Assembly (NCBI RefSeq): GCF_014635245.1
Contig: NZ_BMCP01000001.1
Span: 1,240,001-1,304,000 of the forward strand
From: Agaricicola taiwanensis
GTDB taxonomy: Bacteria > Pseudomonadota > Alphaproteobacteria > Rhizobiales > Methylopilaceae
Reading direction: 5' to 3'
Length of the DNA stretch: 64,000 bases
The translations under genes were made by a program, and so were the position numbers. The notes beneath the pieces were generated by a model that was not told the DNA's origin, did no database searches, and worked only from the letters and a program-made list of their open reading frames with translations. Numbering within the stretch: position 1 is the stretch's first letter; each line of letters begins with the position of its first letter. Shown piece after piece: positions 41,500-49,930 of the stretch.

Positions 41500-43178
41500 T
41501 CGAGGTAGAGGGTCCTGACGGAACGGTTGTCGAGTTCCCGGACGGAACGGACAATGCCACGATCACAGGCGTGATGCGCAAGCAGTTCGGCGGCCCGCAG
41601 GAAACCAGCACCGGGCAGGACGTGGCCCAGTCGTTCGGCTCTGGTCTCGTGCGAGGCGCTGCGGAATTCGCCATGCTTCCGGTGACGGCGGGGCGGTTCT
41701 TGCAGCGTCAGATCGATCGCGCAGGAGAGGCGGTCGGCATTGTCACGCCCGAAACAAAAGCGCTCCTTGAGCAGGCTTCGCCAGTCACCCAAGCTTTGAC
41801 AGGTATTCAGGACAGCGCCCGACAGACCATGGACGCCACCCTGCACAAGCCTGAAACCACGGTGGGCGAGTACGCCCGTACAGTCGGCGAGTTCGCCCCC
41901 GGCCTTCTTGGTGGAGGCACGAGCCTTGCCGGCAGGGCGGTCACTCAGGTCGCCGCGCCTGCCATCGGGTCCGAGACGGCAGGGCAACTGACCAAAGGCA
42001 CTGATCTTGAACCGTGGGCGCGCTTCCTCGGGGGGATTGCCGGAGGTGTCACGGCTGCGGCAGGATCTCGGGCAATTACGCCCGCGCCATCGTCCCCGGC
42101 ACGGGAGGCAATGGTCAATACGCTCGCCAAAGAGGGCGTGGAAGTAACGGCGGGACAGCGCACGGGAAGCCGCAATCTTCAGGCCATCGAAAGCGAGTTA
42201 GGCGGGTCCGCTGGCGCAAACTTCATGGAGAGGCAGGCAGAGCAATTCACGCAAGCGGCGTTGAAAAGGGCTGGGATCAATGCCCCGCGCGCCACGCCTG
42301 AGGTGATCGATGCCGCCTTTACCGCTGTCGGGCAGAAGTTCGCGGACCTTTCCGCCCGTAACCAGTTGCTCGTGGACAACAAGCTGTCCAAACAGCTTGC
42401 GGACTCGCTGCAGGAGTATGGGAAGAAGGTCGCGGCGAGCCGTCAGTCACCCGTGGTGAGCGAAACCCTGAATGATATCGTCACTGCGGCATCCACGGCA
42501 GCCAACAACGGACAGGGCATCCCTGGCGCTTTCTACCAGAGCCTTCGGTCTGATCTCACCAAGGATGTTCAGGCTCTCAAAATGTCGGATCCCAGCCTGT
42601 CCCAAGCACTCCGAAAGGTCCGCGATGCGCTGGATGATGGAATGGAGCGCTCGATTTACCGAACGAACCGGCAGGACATGGGCGCGTGGCGCGAAGCGCG
42701 GCGGGAGTATGCCAACCTGAGCGTCATTGAGGACGCCGTATCTCGCGCGGGTGCCCAAGCGGCGGAAGGCCTAATCACCCCGCAGGCCCTACGCGCTGCG
42801 GCGGCAAAGGGGAACAAGCGCAACTACGCTCGCGGCAAGGGTGATTTCAATGAGTTGGCGCGAGCGGGAACCGTCGTCATGAAGCCGCTGGCGGACAGCG
42901 GCACCTCGGTGAGGACGCGGGCGCAGAACCTTGGAACAACGCTTGCGTCAGTCGCAGGTGCAGGCGTTGGCGGGCATATTGCCGGTGGTCCTGGGTACGT
43001 TGCCGGCGCATTGGCTGGCGCGGCTATCCCATGGGCTGTGGGGCGCGGCGCACTGTCAAACCTCGGACGCCAATATCTCGGCAATCAGGTCCTCCAGAAC
43101 CAGGCTGCACCACTATCGCTTGAGGACCTTACGCGGAATCTCGTGACGCTCCCCACGACGACGCGAGAGCGCCGATAG
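41496..43178 (+). CDS. Large ejection (DNA-transfer) protein
   Basis: 560 aa. The start MIEVEGPDGTVVEFPDGT with TITGVMRKQFGG is common in phage ejection proteins. Several glycine-rich, membrane-prone segments follow (SVAGAGVGGHIAGGPGYVAG). Third member of the ejection set. Its 3' end overlaps the antisense gene at 43113-43358 by 66 bp. Confidence 0.82.
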   Translation: MIEVEGPDGTVVEFPDGTDNATITGVMRKQFGGPQETSTGQDVAQSFGSGLVRGAAEFAMLPVTAGRFLQRQIDRAGEAVGIVTPETKALLEQASPVTQALTGIQDSARQTMDATLHKPETTVGEYARTVGEFAPGLLGGGTSLAGRAVTQVAAPAIGSETAGQLTKGTDLEPWARFLGGIAGGVTAAAGSRAITPAPSSPAREAMVNTLAKEGVEVTAGQRTGSRNLQAIESELGGSAGANFMERQAEQFTQAALKRAGINAPRATPEVIDAAFTAVGQKFADLSARNQLLVDNKLSKQLADSLQEYGKKVAASRQSPVVSETLNDIVTAASTAANNGQGIPGAFYQSLRSDLTKDVQALKMSDPSLSQALRKVRDALDDGMERSIYRTNRQDMGAWREARREYANLSVIEDAVSRAGAQAAEGLITPQALRAAAAKGNKRNYARGKGDFNELARAGTVVMKPLADSGTSVRTRAQNLGTTLASVAGAGVGGHIAGGPGYVAGALAGAAIPWAVGRGALSNLGRQYLGNQVLQNQAAPLSLEDLTRNLVTLPTTTRERR

Positions 43179-43358
43179 TCCTCGGCTGATCCACATAGTG
43201 GCGGTCGCAAAGGCCAGAACGGTGAGGGTGGCGCCCATAAAGGAGGCGCCGGCGGTCATGCCATCTGCCGGATACCCATTATCGAGCATGTCTCGGTAAT
43301 AGAAATACGAGGACCCGATAAAGATCGCAATCTGAGCGATGTAGTGAAGAGCCTGCAT
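43113..43358 (-). CDS. Antisense membrane protein in the late operon (possible moron)
   Basis: 81 aa with two hydrophobic segments (HYIAQIAIFIGSSYFYY and MGATLTVLAFATATMWIS), basic C-terminus. A G-rich ribosome site precedes the ATG. Opposite to the late genes; such genes are often expressed in lysogens and alter the host surface. Function unknown. Confidence 0.5.
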   Translation of the reverse strand: MQALHYIAQIAIFIGSSYFYYRDMLDNGYPADGMTAGASFMGATLTVLAFATATMWISRGLSALSRRRGERHEIPRKVLKR

Positions 43359-43385
43359 TCATCCCCCCAAAAACAGGAGCATATC

Positions 43386-43574
43386 ATGGAAGGTATCGCC
43401 CATCTAATATCACAGAGCGAACGCCAGAAGGCCCTTAAAATAGCGTCCGAACTCGCCTATGACCGCGATTCCGGACGCAGAGTCTTGCAGATGGCGGCGA
43501 GGATTGTCGAGGATTGGGCAGTCAGCCCTTCTGGCGTTCTTGCCGAAGAGCGGTCAGCTCCAGCCGTATTCTAG
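43386..43574 (+). CDS. 62-aa hypothetical protein
   Basis: AGGAG 7 nt before the ATG at 43386. Helical (EGIAHLISQSERQKALKIAS). The 3' end overlaps an antisense gene tail to tail. Function unknown. Confidence 0.6.
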   Translation: MEGIAHLISQSERQKALKIASELAYDRDSGRRVLQMAARIVEDWAVSPSGVLAEERSAPAVF

Positions 43575-43692
43575 TCAATTCATCGACTAGCTCTCGCGTC
43601 CAGATCCAAGGGTTTCCTTGGTGGTCTACTGGGCCAAGACGGCGTGCTCTTTCTGCACAGATGGTCTTCGCCTGTTCTTCAATCTCGTCCAT
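43522..43692 (-). CDS. 56-aa antisense hypothetical protein
   Basis: Starts with MDEIEEQAKTICAERARRLG and ends in a charged helix (ELTRIRLELTALRQERQKG). A GGGGAAG ribosome site is upstream. Convergent with the plus gene at 43386-43574 (53-bp overlap). Function unknown. Confidence 0.5.
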   Translation of the reverse strand: MDEIEEQAKTICAERARRLGPVDHQGNPWIWTRELVDELTRIRLELTALRQERQKG

Positions 43693-43749
43693 TTGATTCT
43701 TCCCCAGCTAGTTAGGGGAACATCACATCAGCCTTAGAAATAAGAGTCG

Positions 43750-43777
43750 AGCCCCGGCCAGAACCGGGGCTTTTTCT
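43750..43777 (+). terminator. Intrinsic terminator before the tail-fibre module
   Basis: Perfect 8-bp stem AGCCCCGG/CCGGGGCT with TTTTTCT tail. The next ATG is 12 bp away, with GGAG in between. Confidence 0.85.
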
Positions 43778-43788
43778 ATGGAGCCGCC

Positions 43789-44397
43789 ATGGCCTATCTC
43801 TTCCCCAGGGCAGGAACACAGATCACCAAGCAGGGGCAGTATGTCCCCGGTGCTCGGTTGTCGTTCTTCCTTGCCAATACTGGAACGCCAAAGGCCGTCT
43901 ATACCGACGACGCGCTGACGGTTCCTCATACCCATCCTGTCCTTGCGGACGCTTATGGCGTGGTTCCGGCGATCTATCTCGCGGAGAACGATACCTATCG
44001 TCTTCGTGTCGAGGACAGCAACGGCGTCGTTCTGGAAGACTATCCGATCATCTACACGGATCAGGAGGGAACGGATAGCGGCGGAGGTGGCGGAGATATC
44101 CCTGATGGGGCGCTGCTGGCGACCGGTGATATCGTTCTGGTCTACTCGACCGCAACCATTGTCGGCCGCGTCCTGCTGGACGGCTCCACTATCGGCTCGG
44201 CAAGCTCCGGCGCTGATCGTGCCAATGCTTCCTATGAGGCTCTTTACAAGTTCCTTTGGAACAATTCATCGGCAGACGAAACGCCCCTTGAGGTGATCGG
44301 CGGGCGTGGCGCCACGGCGGATGCTGACTGGAGCGCCAACAAGCCTCTTACGTTGCCGGACTACAGCGCCATCGGCCCCATCTATGTGAAGGTCTGA
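43789..44397 (+). CDS. Tail-fibre/collar protein
   Basis: 202 aa. The N-terminal 95 residues look like a phage fibre attachment domain (LFPRAGTQITKQGQYVPGAR; AENDTYRLRVEDSNGVVLED). After a Gly linker (SGGGGGD) a collar-like domain follows (VLLDGSTIGSASSGADRANA, YEALYKFLWNN). First gene of the fibre module. Confidence 0.75.
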   Translation: MAYLFPRAGTQITKQGQYVPGARLSFFLANTGTPKAVYTDDALTVPHTHPVLADAYGVVPAIYLAENDTYRLRVEDSNGVVLEDYPIIYTDQEGTDSGGGGGDIPDGALLATGDIVLVYSTATIVGRVLLDGSTIGSASSGADRANASYEALYKFLWNNSSADETPLEVIGGRGATADADWSANKPLTLPDYSAIGPIYVKV

Positions 44398-44399
44398 TC

Positions 44400-45227
44400 A
44401 TGCCTAAGATACTACCCGACCATGTGATTGACTTGCAGACCTTCCGGGACACGATGGCGTTGCTTCCCGCAGCTAAAGGTCTTGTCGTCCGCAACAATGC
44501 CAGCACGCCAAACACGAGCGTCGATATCGTGGCGGATTATGCCGTTTTGCTGGGGGATGCACCAACGGCAACCTCTGGCCTCAGTGCCCTGTTCTCAGGG
44601 GTTGATCTAACCATCAACACGACCACAACCGGCGTCAACGGCCTGGACGAGGGCGCCAGGGCCAGCAACACCTGGTATCACCACTTTCTGATCTGGGGGG
44701 ATGGGCAGGATGTTGCAGGGCTGTCCAGCCTTTCGCCTACGGCACCAACGCTGCCGAGTGGGTACACCCATCTTCTTCGGGTCGGAGCCGCGAAAACCGA
44801 CGCATCTGGCAACTTCTCCAAATATGTACAGCGCGGGAATGTCGCCCGGTTCGGACTGATGAGGCAGCTCACGAGCGGTGCCCAAGGCAGCATCGCAACA
44901 CCAACCTTCTCAACTATTTCACTGTCTGGGGTTATCCCCACAACTGCGCAGAGGGTTCTTGGAACGTTGCGCGTGATGGCGTTCTCCACCAACCAGGCCG
45001 GTGTGGTCGCCCCCAACAGCGGCTACGGTTCGGCAGATACCGGGGTGAATTATCCACCGTGCATTGTGTCAGGATCAGGCGGCACAAGCTATGGCGTCAA
45101 CGCTGTGCCATTCGATTTCCCTATAGAAGACGGCAATCTGTACTACGCTTCCAACGTACCGACGAGCAGCACCATTGCATCTATCCTCTCATGCAGCGGC
45201 TACGTCGACAGCGTGAATGCGTCATGA
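44400..45227 (+). CDS. Tail protein
   Basis: 275 aa, beta-rich and low in charge (NTSVDIVADYAVLLGDAPTA; TLPSGYTHLLRVGAAKTDAS). These features are of phage receptor-binding or fibre shafts. No catalytic motif. Coupled to the next gene (ATGA). Confidence 0.7.
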   Translation: MPKILPDHVIDLQTFRDTMALLPAAKGLVVRNNASTPNTSVDIVADYAVLLGDAPTATSGLSALFSGVDLTINTTTTGVNGLDEGARASNTWYHHFLIWGDGQDVAGLSSLSPTAPTLPSGYTHLLRVGAAKTDASGNFSKYVQRGNVARFGLMRQLTSGAQGSIATPTFSTISLSGVIPTTAQRVLGTLRVMAFSTNQAGVVAPNSGYGSADTGVNYPPCIVSGSGGTSYGVNAVPFDFPIEDGNLYYASNVPTSSTIASILSCSGYVDSVNAS

Positions 45228-45565
45228 CGCAGTTCGGCCCGCTCCCTCCTCAGTCGAACCGCGCCGATTTCATCATGACGGTTGATGCTGCGAATGATGA
45301 CGGCACGCCGCTCGACATTACCGATAGCCAGATCTTCGTCACCCTCTCGGATCATCTGGGATGCGCCAGGGTTCAGGCATCAACCTCTGATGGCCGCGTG
45401 GTGAAGGAGGTTCCCGAAAATGGCGAGTTCTCTATCACCATCCGCGCCGACGCCTTGGCCTGCCTTCAACCGGGCAATTATCGCCTCGCCATCGTCTTCA
45501 AGGACGGCGCCGACACCAGCCAGCCCTACGAGGGCGATCTTCCCATTTTCGAGGGCCCGCGATGA
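45224..45565 (+). CDS. Small tail baseplate-like protein
   Basis: 113 aa. The sequence RADFIMTVDAANDDGTPLDI and YRLAIVFKDGADTSQPYEGD resembles the N-terminal immunoglobulin-like fold of BppU-type baseplate/fibre connectors. Start decided by ATGA with the previous gene and again overlapped by the next. Confidence 0.65.
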   Translation: MTQFGPLPPQSNRADFIMTVDAANDDGTPLDITDSQIFVTLSDHLGCARVQASTSDGRVVKEVPENGEFSITIRADALACLQPGNYRLAIVFKDGADTSQPYEGDLPIFEGPR

Positions 45566-46830
45566 GCGTTCATAATCTGCGCCTGTCTTTCTCCACGGGT
45601 CGTCGTGGCTTGCCCGGAGCAGCCGGCGTGCCGGGCCGGGCCGCAACGATCAGCCAGATATGGAACGCCGCGGCTGTCACGGACGCGGATCCAGGCGGCT
45701 CTCATGTGGCGGCGAACACCACCAACCTCGCCGCGATCGCGTATCTTTATTTCGATGACCTGGAGGAAAGCGGTGCCGTCGTTTCGGCCATATGGGACGG
45801 CCTCGATGACACGGGCAACACCGATAACCGGGGTCAACTTCATCTTCAGGACACCACCAATCCCGCCAAATGGCTGCGGGTGCAGGTAACGAGCACCGTC
45901 ACGTCTGGCGCAACCTACCGCAAGGTTCCGGTGAGCCTCATCGCCCGTGGCGCGGACTTTGAAGATGGCGATATTCTCGCGATCGCATGGTATCCCGTAG
46001 GCATCGGGCAGACAGCAACGGTTTCCATTGGCACGGTCACCGACGTCGATTACGAGGGGCAAGCCGCTGTCGTGAATGTCGGCACGGCGGGCGATGCGAT
46101 CCTTGATTTCACGTTACGTGCTGGGCCAGAAGGGCCAGAAGGACCGCAGGGGCCTCCCGGCTCTGGCGACGTGAGCAGCGTCGATGTCTCAGGCGGCACG
46201 ACGGGCCTAACCACGAGCGGCGGGCCGATCACATCGACAGGCACCATCGAGCTAGCCGGCACACTGAATATCGCCAACGGTGGCACTGGAGCTACGTCCG
46301 CACCGGACGCTTTCACCGCTCTGAAGCAGCCCGCGACGACCTCAGCGACGGGCGTTGTTGAACTGGCGACCAATGCGGAGGTGCAGACCGGCACGGACAC
46401 AACAAGAGCCGTTACGCCGGCTGGGCTTACGGCCAAAGAGGCGACAGCAGTCCAGTGGATCGGGAACACGCCTGATCGCATCCTGACCACCGATGTCGTG
46501 TGGACCGAGGCGGACTTTGAAGCCGTAGCCTATGCCGCAACCATCACGCTCGATTTCGGAACGGGCAACTTCAACAAATCCGTCGACCCGGTGACGGGCA
46601 ATTTCACGCTGGCAAACCCCTCCAACGGTAAGCCGGGGCAGGTCTTCATCATCGCGATCAAGCAGGACGCCACGGGCAGCCGGACGATCTCCTATGGCAC
46701 CAACTGGAAAGCACCGGGAGCGGTGCTGCCGGCTCTGTCCACCGCAGCAAACGCGCAAGATTACATTGTAGGGTTCTTCAGGTCGTCCACGGTCGCCGTG
46801 ATCACCGGAATCCTCAAGGCAGTAGCCTGA
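45562..46830 (+). CDS. Tail fibre with collagen-like segment
   Basis: 422 aa. Residues about 188-202 carry Gly-X-Y repeats (GPEGPEGPQGPPG), a trimeric shaft. Then typical fibre repeats (GTLNIANGGTGATSAPDAF; ATTSATGVVELATNAEVQTG) lead to a C-terminal beta tip. Receptor binding at the outer tail. Overlaps neighbours on both sides. Confidence 0.88.
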   Translation: MSVHNLRLSFSTGRRGLPGAAGVPGRAATISQIWNAAAVTDADPGGSHVAANTTNLAAIAYLYFDDLEESGAVVSAIWDGLDDTGNTDNRGQLHLQDTTNPAKWLRVQVTSTVTSGATYRKVPVSLIARGADFEDGDILAIAWYPVGIGQTATVSIGTVTDVDYEGQAAVVNVGTAGDAILDFTLRAGPEGPEGPQGPPGSGDVSSVDVSGGTTGLTTSGGPITSTGTIELAGTLNIANGGTGATSAPDAFTALKQPATTSATGVVELATNAEVQTGTDTTRAVTPAGLTAKEATAVQWIGNTPDRILTTDVVWTEADFEAVAYAATITLDFGTGNFNKSVDPVTGNFTLANPSNGKPGQVFIIAIKQDATGSRTISYGTNWKAPGAVLPALSTAANAQDYIVGFFRSSTVAVITGILKAVA

Positions 46831-47306
46831 TGCTGCCGGGAATCATGCCCATCCACACAATGTTGGAGAGGGAGCTAGACGGAGGTTACACACCGCAGGC
46901 TGGCAACAACGTCAACTTCACCACCTTCAGCCGTGGCTGGTCGATCCCGAACAATGCACAGATCTTGGCGATCAGCGTTTATGCGAGTGCCGCAACAACA
47001 GGTTCTCTCAAGATCGCCCGTCGAGTGGCCGCCGGGCAGTATGAGATTATGCTGAGCCAAGCATTTTCCCATGCGGGGGCAGGCTGGCAGCGTTTTGAGT
47101 TGACTGCGCCCTATCTCGTAGGGTCCTCAGACACCTACTATCCGGGCGTCTATGTTTCATCCTCTGGAATTTCAGTTAACTCCCCAACCATACAGGTCGC
47201 AAACGGCCGCAAAGTTGGAGATCAGTCAGGCAATACGACTGGATGGACCGAGGACACAGACACGACGATGAAGAACCCAATCCTCCGTATTCATTTCATT
47301 CCGTGA
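46830..47306 (+). CDS. Tail fibre tip-like protein
   Basis: 158 aa, beta-rich with many aromatic and Ser/Thr residues (FTTFSRGWSIPNNAQILAIS; YPGVYVSSSGISVNSPTIQV). Likely a receptor-binding tip; no family recognised. TGATG overlap with the fibre gene. Confidence 0.6.
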   Translation: MLPGIMPIHTMLERELDGGYTPQAGNNVNFTTFSRGWSIPNNAQILAISVYASAATTGSLKIARRVAAGQYEIMLSQAFSHAGAGWQRFELTAPYLVGSSDTYYPGVYVSSSGISVNSPTIQVANGRKVGDQSGNTTGWTEDTDTTMKNPILRIHFIP

Positions 47307-47312
47307 GGCGCC

Positions 47313-47789
47313 ATGTTCATCGTTCAGAATCAGGCCGGCTCACTTGTCGAGATTCAGCCGGGCAGCACCATCACGTCTAGCGGCGCGCGGCATCCATGGA
47401 TGATAACTGAACTATGGCCCGACGACGAATTGGAGGCCATCAATGTTTGGCGCGTCTCTCCAGCCAAAGTGCCAGATGGCAAGATCGTGACTGGCTACAC
47501 CTTCGTCATGGGGGAAGACGGCCCGGAGCAGGTTTTGGATCTTGCCGACGCACCGGCGCCGGACTGCGTGTCTGCTTTCCAGGCTCGCTCTGCCCTGCGC
47601 CTCGCAGGCCTTCTAGATGCCGTAGAAACGGCCATAAACTCAGCCGATGAGCAAACCCAGGACGCCTGGGAATACGCGGTTGAATTTCGCCGTGACAGTC
47701 CGACAATCGCCAGCATGGCTGCAACCCTCGGGTTATCCGACCAAGAAGTCGATGATCTCTTCACGGCGGCAGCGCAGATCACCGCTTGA
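47313..47789 (+). CDS. Fibre-assembly-like hypothetical protein
   Basis: 158 aa. The N-terminal half is beta-rich (HPWMITELWPDDELEAINVW), the C-terminal half helical (FQARSALRLAGLLDAVETAI; ADEQTQDAWEYAVEFRRDSP). This split is like proteins often placed after fibre genes. Role unknown. Confidence 0.6.
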   Translation: MFIVQNQAGSLVEIQPGSTITSSGARHPWMITELWPDDELEAINVWRVSPAKVPDGKIVTGYTFVMGEDGPEQVLDLADAPAPDCVSAFQARSALRLAGLLDAVETAINSADEQTQDAWEYAVEFRRDSPTIASMAATLGLSDQEVDDLFTAAAQITA

Positions 47790-48397
47790 AGTTTCTGTCA
47801 GCCTGTTATGATTGGAGAATGGTAACTGTCCTGTCCAAGCCCAAACACCGGGCCGTCATTCATGCCGCACTCCCTTCTGCGCAGCTTGTGGAGGGCATCA
47901 AAGACCTGACTGGCGGAGAATGTCTGATCGCCTACGGGACGGGCGTAATTGTCCCGCCCGACGTGCTGGCACGATATAAGAGAGCCTATAACCTCCACGG
48001 CGCGTCTCCCAGCTTTCCAGGTCGAGATCCGCACCATTGGGCCGCTTATGAGGGTGCCACTCAGTTCGGGGCCACTGCGCATGTCATGACGGCCCTGGTA
48101 GATGACGGGCCTATCGTCGGAACGCTGCTGGAAGATGTGCCAGCCGGAGCCACACCCGATGATTACCGGGCCGTGGGCGAAAGGACGATTGCCAAGCTGT
48201 TCGCGGATCTTGCGCCAGCCATGGCGCGCGGTGAGCTAGCTCCCACAGGCATGCAATGGGGACCGATTAAGCGAGCCAGATCGCACATGCTGGCCATGTT
48301 CGATTTCGCGGGCCTTCCGCCGGACGAAGTTCAAAGACGACGACGAGCGTTCAAGGGGTTTGAAGCCCACTTCAAGACAGCACAACCCGCCCTCTGA
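47786..48397 (+). CDS. Phage-borne formyltransferase-fold enzyme
   Basis: Up to 203 aa. Counting from the TTG at 47786, the formyltransferase signature is RAYNLHGASPSFPGRDPHHW with Asn69 and His71 and then GATAHVMTALVDDGPIV with Asp106, the catalytic triad of PurN/Fmt/sugar N-formyltransferases. The C-terminal part (DEVQRRRRAFKGFEA) resembles the ends of Fmt-like enzymes. It sits between fibre and lysis genes, so it may modify a surface sugar. The N-terminus is short; ATG at 47819 is the other start. The formyl donor would be formyl-tetrahydrofolate. Confidence 0.75.
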   Translation: MKFLSACYDWRMVTVLSKPKHRAVIHAALPSAQLVEGIKDLTGGECLIAYGTGVIVPPDVLARYKRAYNLHGASPSFPGRDPHHWAAYEGATQFGATAHVMTALVDDGPIVGTLLEDVPAGATPDDYRAVGERTIAKLFADLAPAMARGELAPTGMQWGPIKRARSHMLAMFDFAGLPPDEVQRRRRAFKGFEAHFKTAQPAL

Positions 48398-48410
48398 GGC
48401 GGGTTTTTCT
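48384..48410 (+). terminator. Intrinsic terminator overlapping the formyltransferase stop
   Basis: Perfect stem AACCCGCC/GGCGGGTT with the gene's TGA in the loop, then TTTTTCTTT. A weaker hairpin and T-run follow at about 48422-48441. Confidence 0.85.
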
Positions 48411-48461
48411 TTGCCACAACATCCGCTTCCGGGCGGTTTTTTGATTCATGGAGCCTGCCAA

Positions 48462-49304
48462 ATGGGCATCAACCGAACGACGCTGTTCACCTATCTCCGC
48501 CGTGCTCCGTTCGGCGGGAAGCTCACACAGGCGCAGGTTGAAGGCGTCGAGGTTATTCTTGATGCCTTCGAGAACGAGCCGATGGAATACACCGCCTATG
48601 CCATGGCGACAGCGTTCCATGAGACGGCAGCGACGATGCAGCCGATCAAGGAGCGCGGTGGGACCGCCTATTTCACACGGATGTATGACATTAAAGGCCA
48701 GCGGCCGGCGAAGGCCAAAGAGCTTGGCAACCTGACGCCCGGCGATGGGGCCAAATACGCGGGGCGGGGCTATGTGCAGCTCACGGGGCGCGCCAATTAT
48801 CAGCGGGCGTCCCAGGTCGTCGGCGTTGACCTGATCAAGAAACCGGATCGGGCCATGGAGCCGGACATTGCATCCAAGATCCTGCACGATGGCATGATTG
48901 AGGGATGGTTCACCGGCAAGAAGCTGTCGGATTATTTTGGCCCCTCCGCTGTGACCAATCCCGTGGGTGCCAGGAAGATCATCAACGGCACCGACAAGGC
49001 CAAGCTGATCGCCGGCTATTACGAGCAGTTCCTTGGCGCACTCAAAGCCGCAGAAACAAGCACGCCGCAGCCAACTGATGTTTCTCCGGGGCTGGCGCAG
49101 CCCGATGACGTGAAACCCTCTCGGTCAGGCTCCCTGTGGACCATGGCCGGGGGTGTGGCGACGGCAGGGGCGGGCGCCCTGACGCAGGTCGATAATGCCT
49201 TCTCCCTGGCGGCCATCATGATCCCGCTCGTGCTGGTGATCGGCGTCGGTGTCTGGCTGGTGGCTTCCGGCCGGATCGAGATCAAGCGGAGCCACGCGAT
49301 ATGA
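48462..49304 (+). CDS. GH19 endolysin with C-terminal membrane helix
   Basis: 280 aa. The GH19 chitinase/lysozyme fold shows catalytic Glu54 in AMATAFHETAATMQPIKERG with a second Glu at 64, and the GRGYVQLTGRANYQRAS substrate motif. The C-terminal 50 residues include a hydrophobic helix (SLAAIMIPLVLVIGVGVWLV), which is unusual for a soluble lysin and may tether it. Cuts peptidoglycan at lysis. Overlapped by the spanin gene. Confidence 0.92.
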   Translation: MGINRTTLFTYLRRAPFGGKLTQAQVEGVEVILDAFENEPMEYTAYAMATAFHETAATMQPIKERGGTAYFTRMYDIKGQRPAKAKELGNLTPGDGAKYAGRGYVQLTGRANYQRASQVVGVDLIKKPDRAMEPDIASKILHDGMIEGWFTGKKLSDYFGPSAVTNPVGARKIINGTDKAKLIAGYYEQFLGALKAAETSTPQPTDVSPGLAQPDDVKPSRSGSLWTMAGGVATAGAGALTQVDNAFSLAAIMIPLVLVIGVGVWLVASGRIEIKRSHAI

Positions 49305-49558
49305 CGGCGATCATCGCTTGGCTGACCGGATCGACTGTCGGGCGGTATGTCGCTTCTGGCCTTCTCATCGCGGCGGTCGTCGCCGTTGCCGTGTGGCGCA
49401 TCTTCGCCGCGGGCAAGAATGCCGAAGCCGCCAAGCAAATCCAGCAGTCCCTCGAAAACCTCCGCACACGGGTGAAAACCGATGATGAGATTTCGCGCCT
49501 TTCTCCTGATCAGCGCCGTGAGCGTCTTCGTGGCTGGGTGTCAGACGGCAAGCAGTAG
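49301..49558 (+). CDS. Inner-membrane spanin (Rz-like)
   Basis: 85 aa with one N-terminal membrane helix (VASGLLIAAVVAVAVWRIFA) and a periplasmic helical part. The overlapping out-of-frame lipoprotein gene at 49485 is the hallmark of Rz/Rz1 pairs. It joins the outer membrane to the inner one at lysis. Confidence 0.85.
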   Translation: MTAIIAWLTGSTVGRYVASGLLIAAVVAVAVWRIFAAGKNAEAAKQIQQSLENLRTRVKTDDEISRLSPDQRRERLRGWVSDGKQ

Positions 49559-49682
49559 CTGCGACGGGTGGAGGCCAATCCGCCCAACGGCTGACGATGT
49601 TGATCATGTCTCCGATGGCTTGGTCGCTCAGATCCTCGCTCATAATCAGCAAGGCTCAAAAGTCTGCGGGTGGAAGCCATGA
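49485..49682 (+). CDS. Outer-membrane spanin lipoprotein (Rz1-like)
   Basis: 65 aa. Signal peptide with lipobox SVFVAGC (near residue 19) and a short Pro-containing mature part. The start lies inside the Rz-like gene in another frame. Together they form the spanin complex. Confidence 0.85.
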   Translation: MRFRAFLLISAVSVFVAGCQTASSSCDGWRPIRPTADDVDHVSDGLVAQILAHNQQGSKVCGWKP

Positions 49683-49930
49683 GGCCGCTTATCATCATCG
49701 GAGTGGCGGCAACCTTTCTGTGCGGTCTGGTCATCGCCTGTGTGCCTCGCGGCGAATCCCTAGAAGAGCGTCGTGCGGTCTATCGGGAAGGCTTCAAGGC
49801 AGGCGCGATCAAGACGGCGGACGAGAACAAGACCGCCTATGCAGCGGCACGGCGAGCCGAGGACGCTATAGACCTTTGCCACGGGAAGGGGGGGGAGTGG
49901 CTGACGCACCAGGCGCGGTGTGACCGCTGA
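49679..49930 (+). CDS. Small lipoprotein-like lysis-region protein
   Basis: 83 aa. Hydrophobic start (PLIIIGVAATFLCGLVIACV) with a possible lipobox VIAC, then a helical region with a Cys pair. ATGA overlap with the Rz1-like gene. Function unknown. Confidence 0.6.
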   Translation: MRPLIIIGVAATFLCGLVIACVPRGESLEERRAVYREGFKAGAIKTADENKTAYAAARRAEDAIDLCHGKGGEWLTHQARCDR

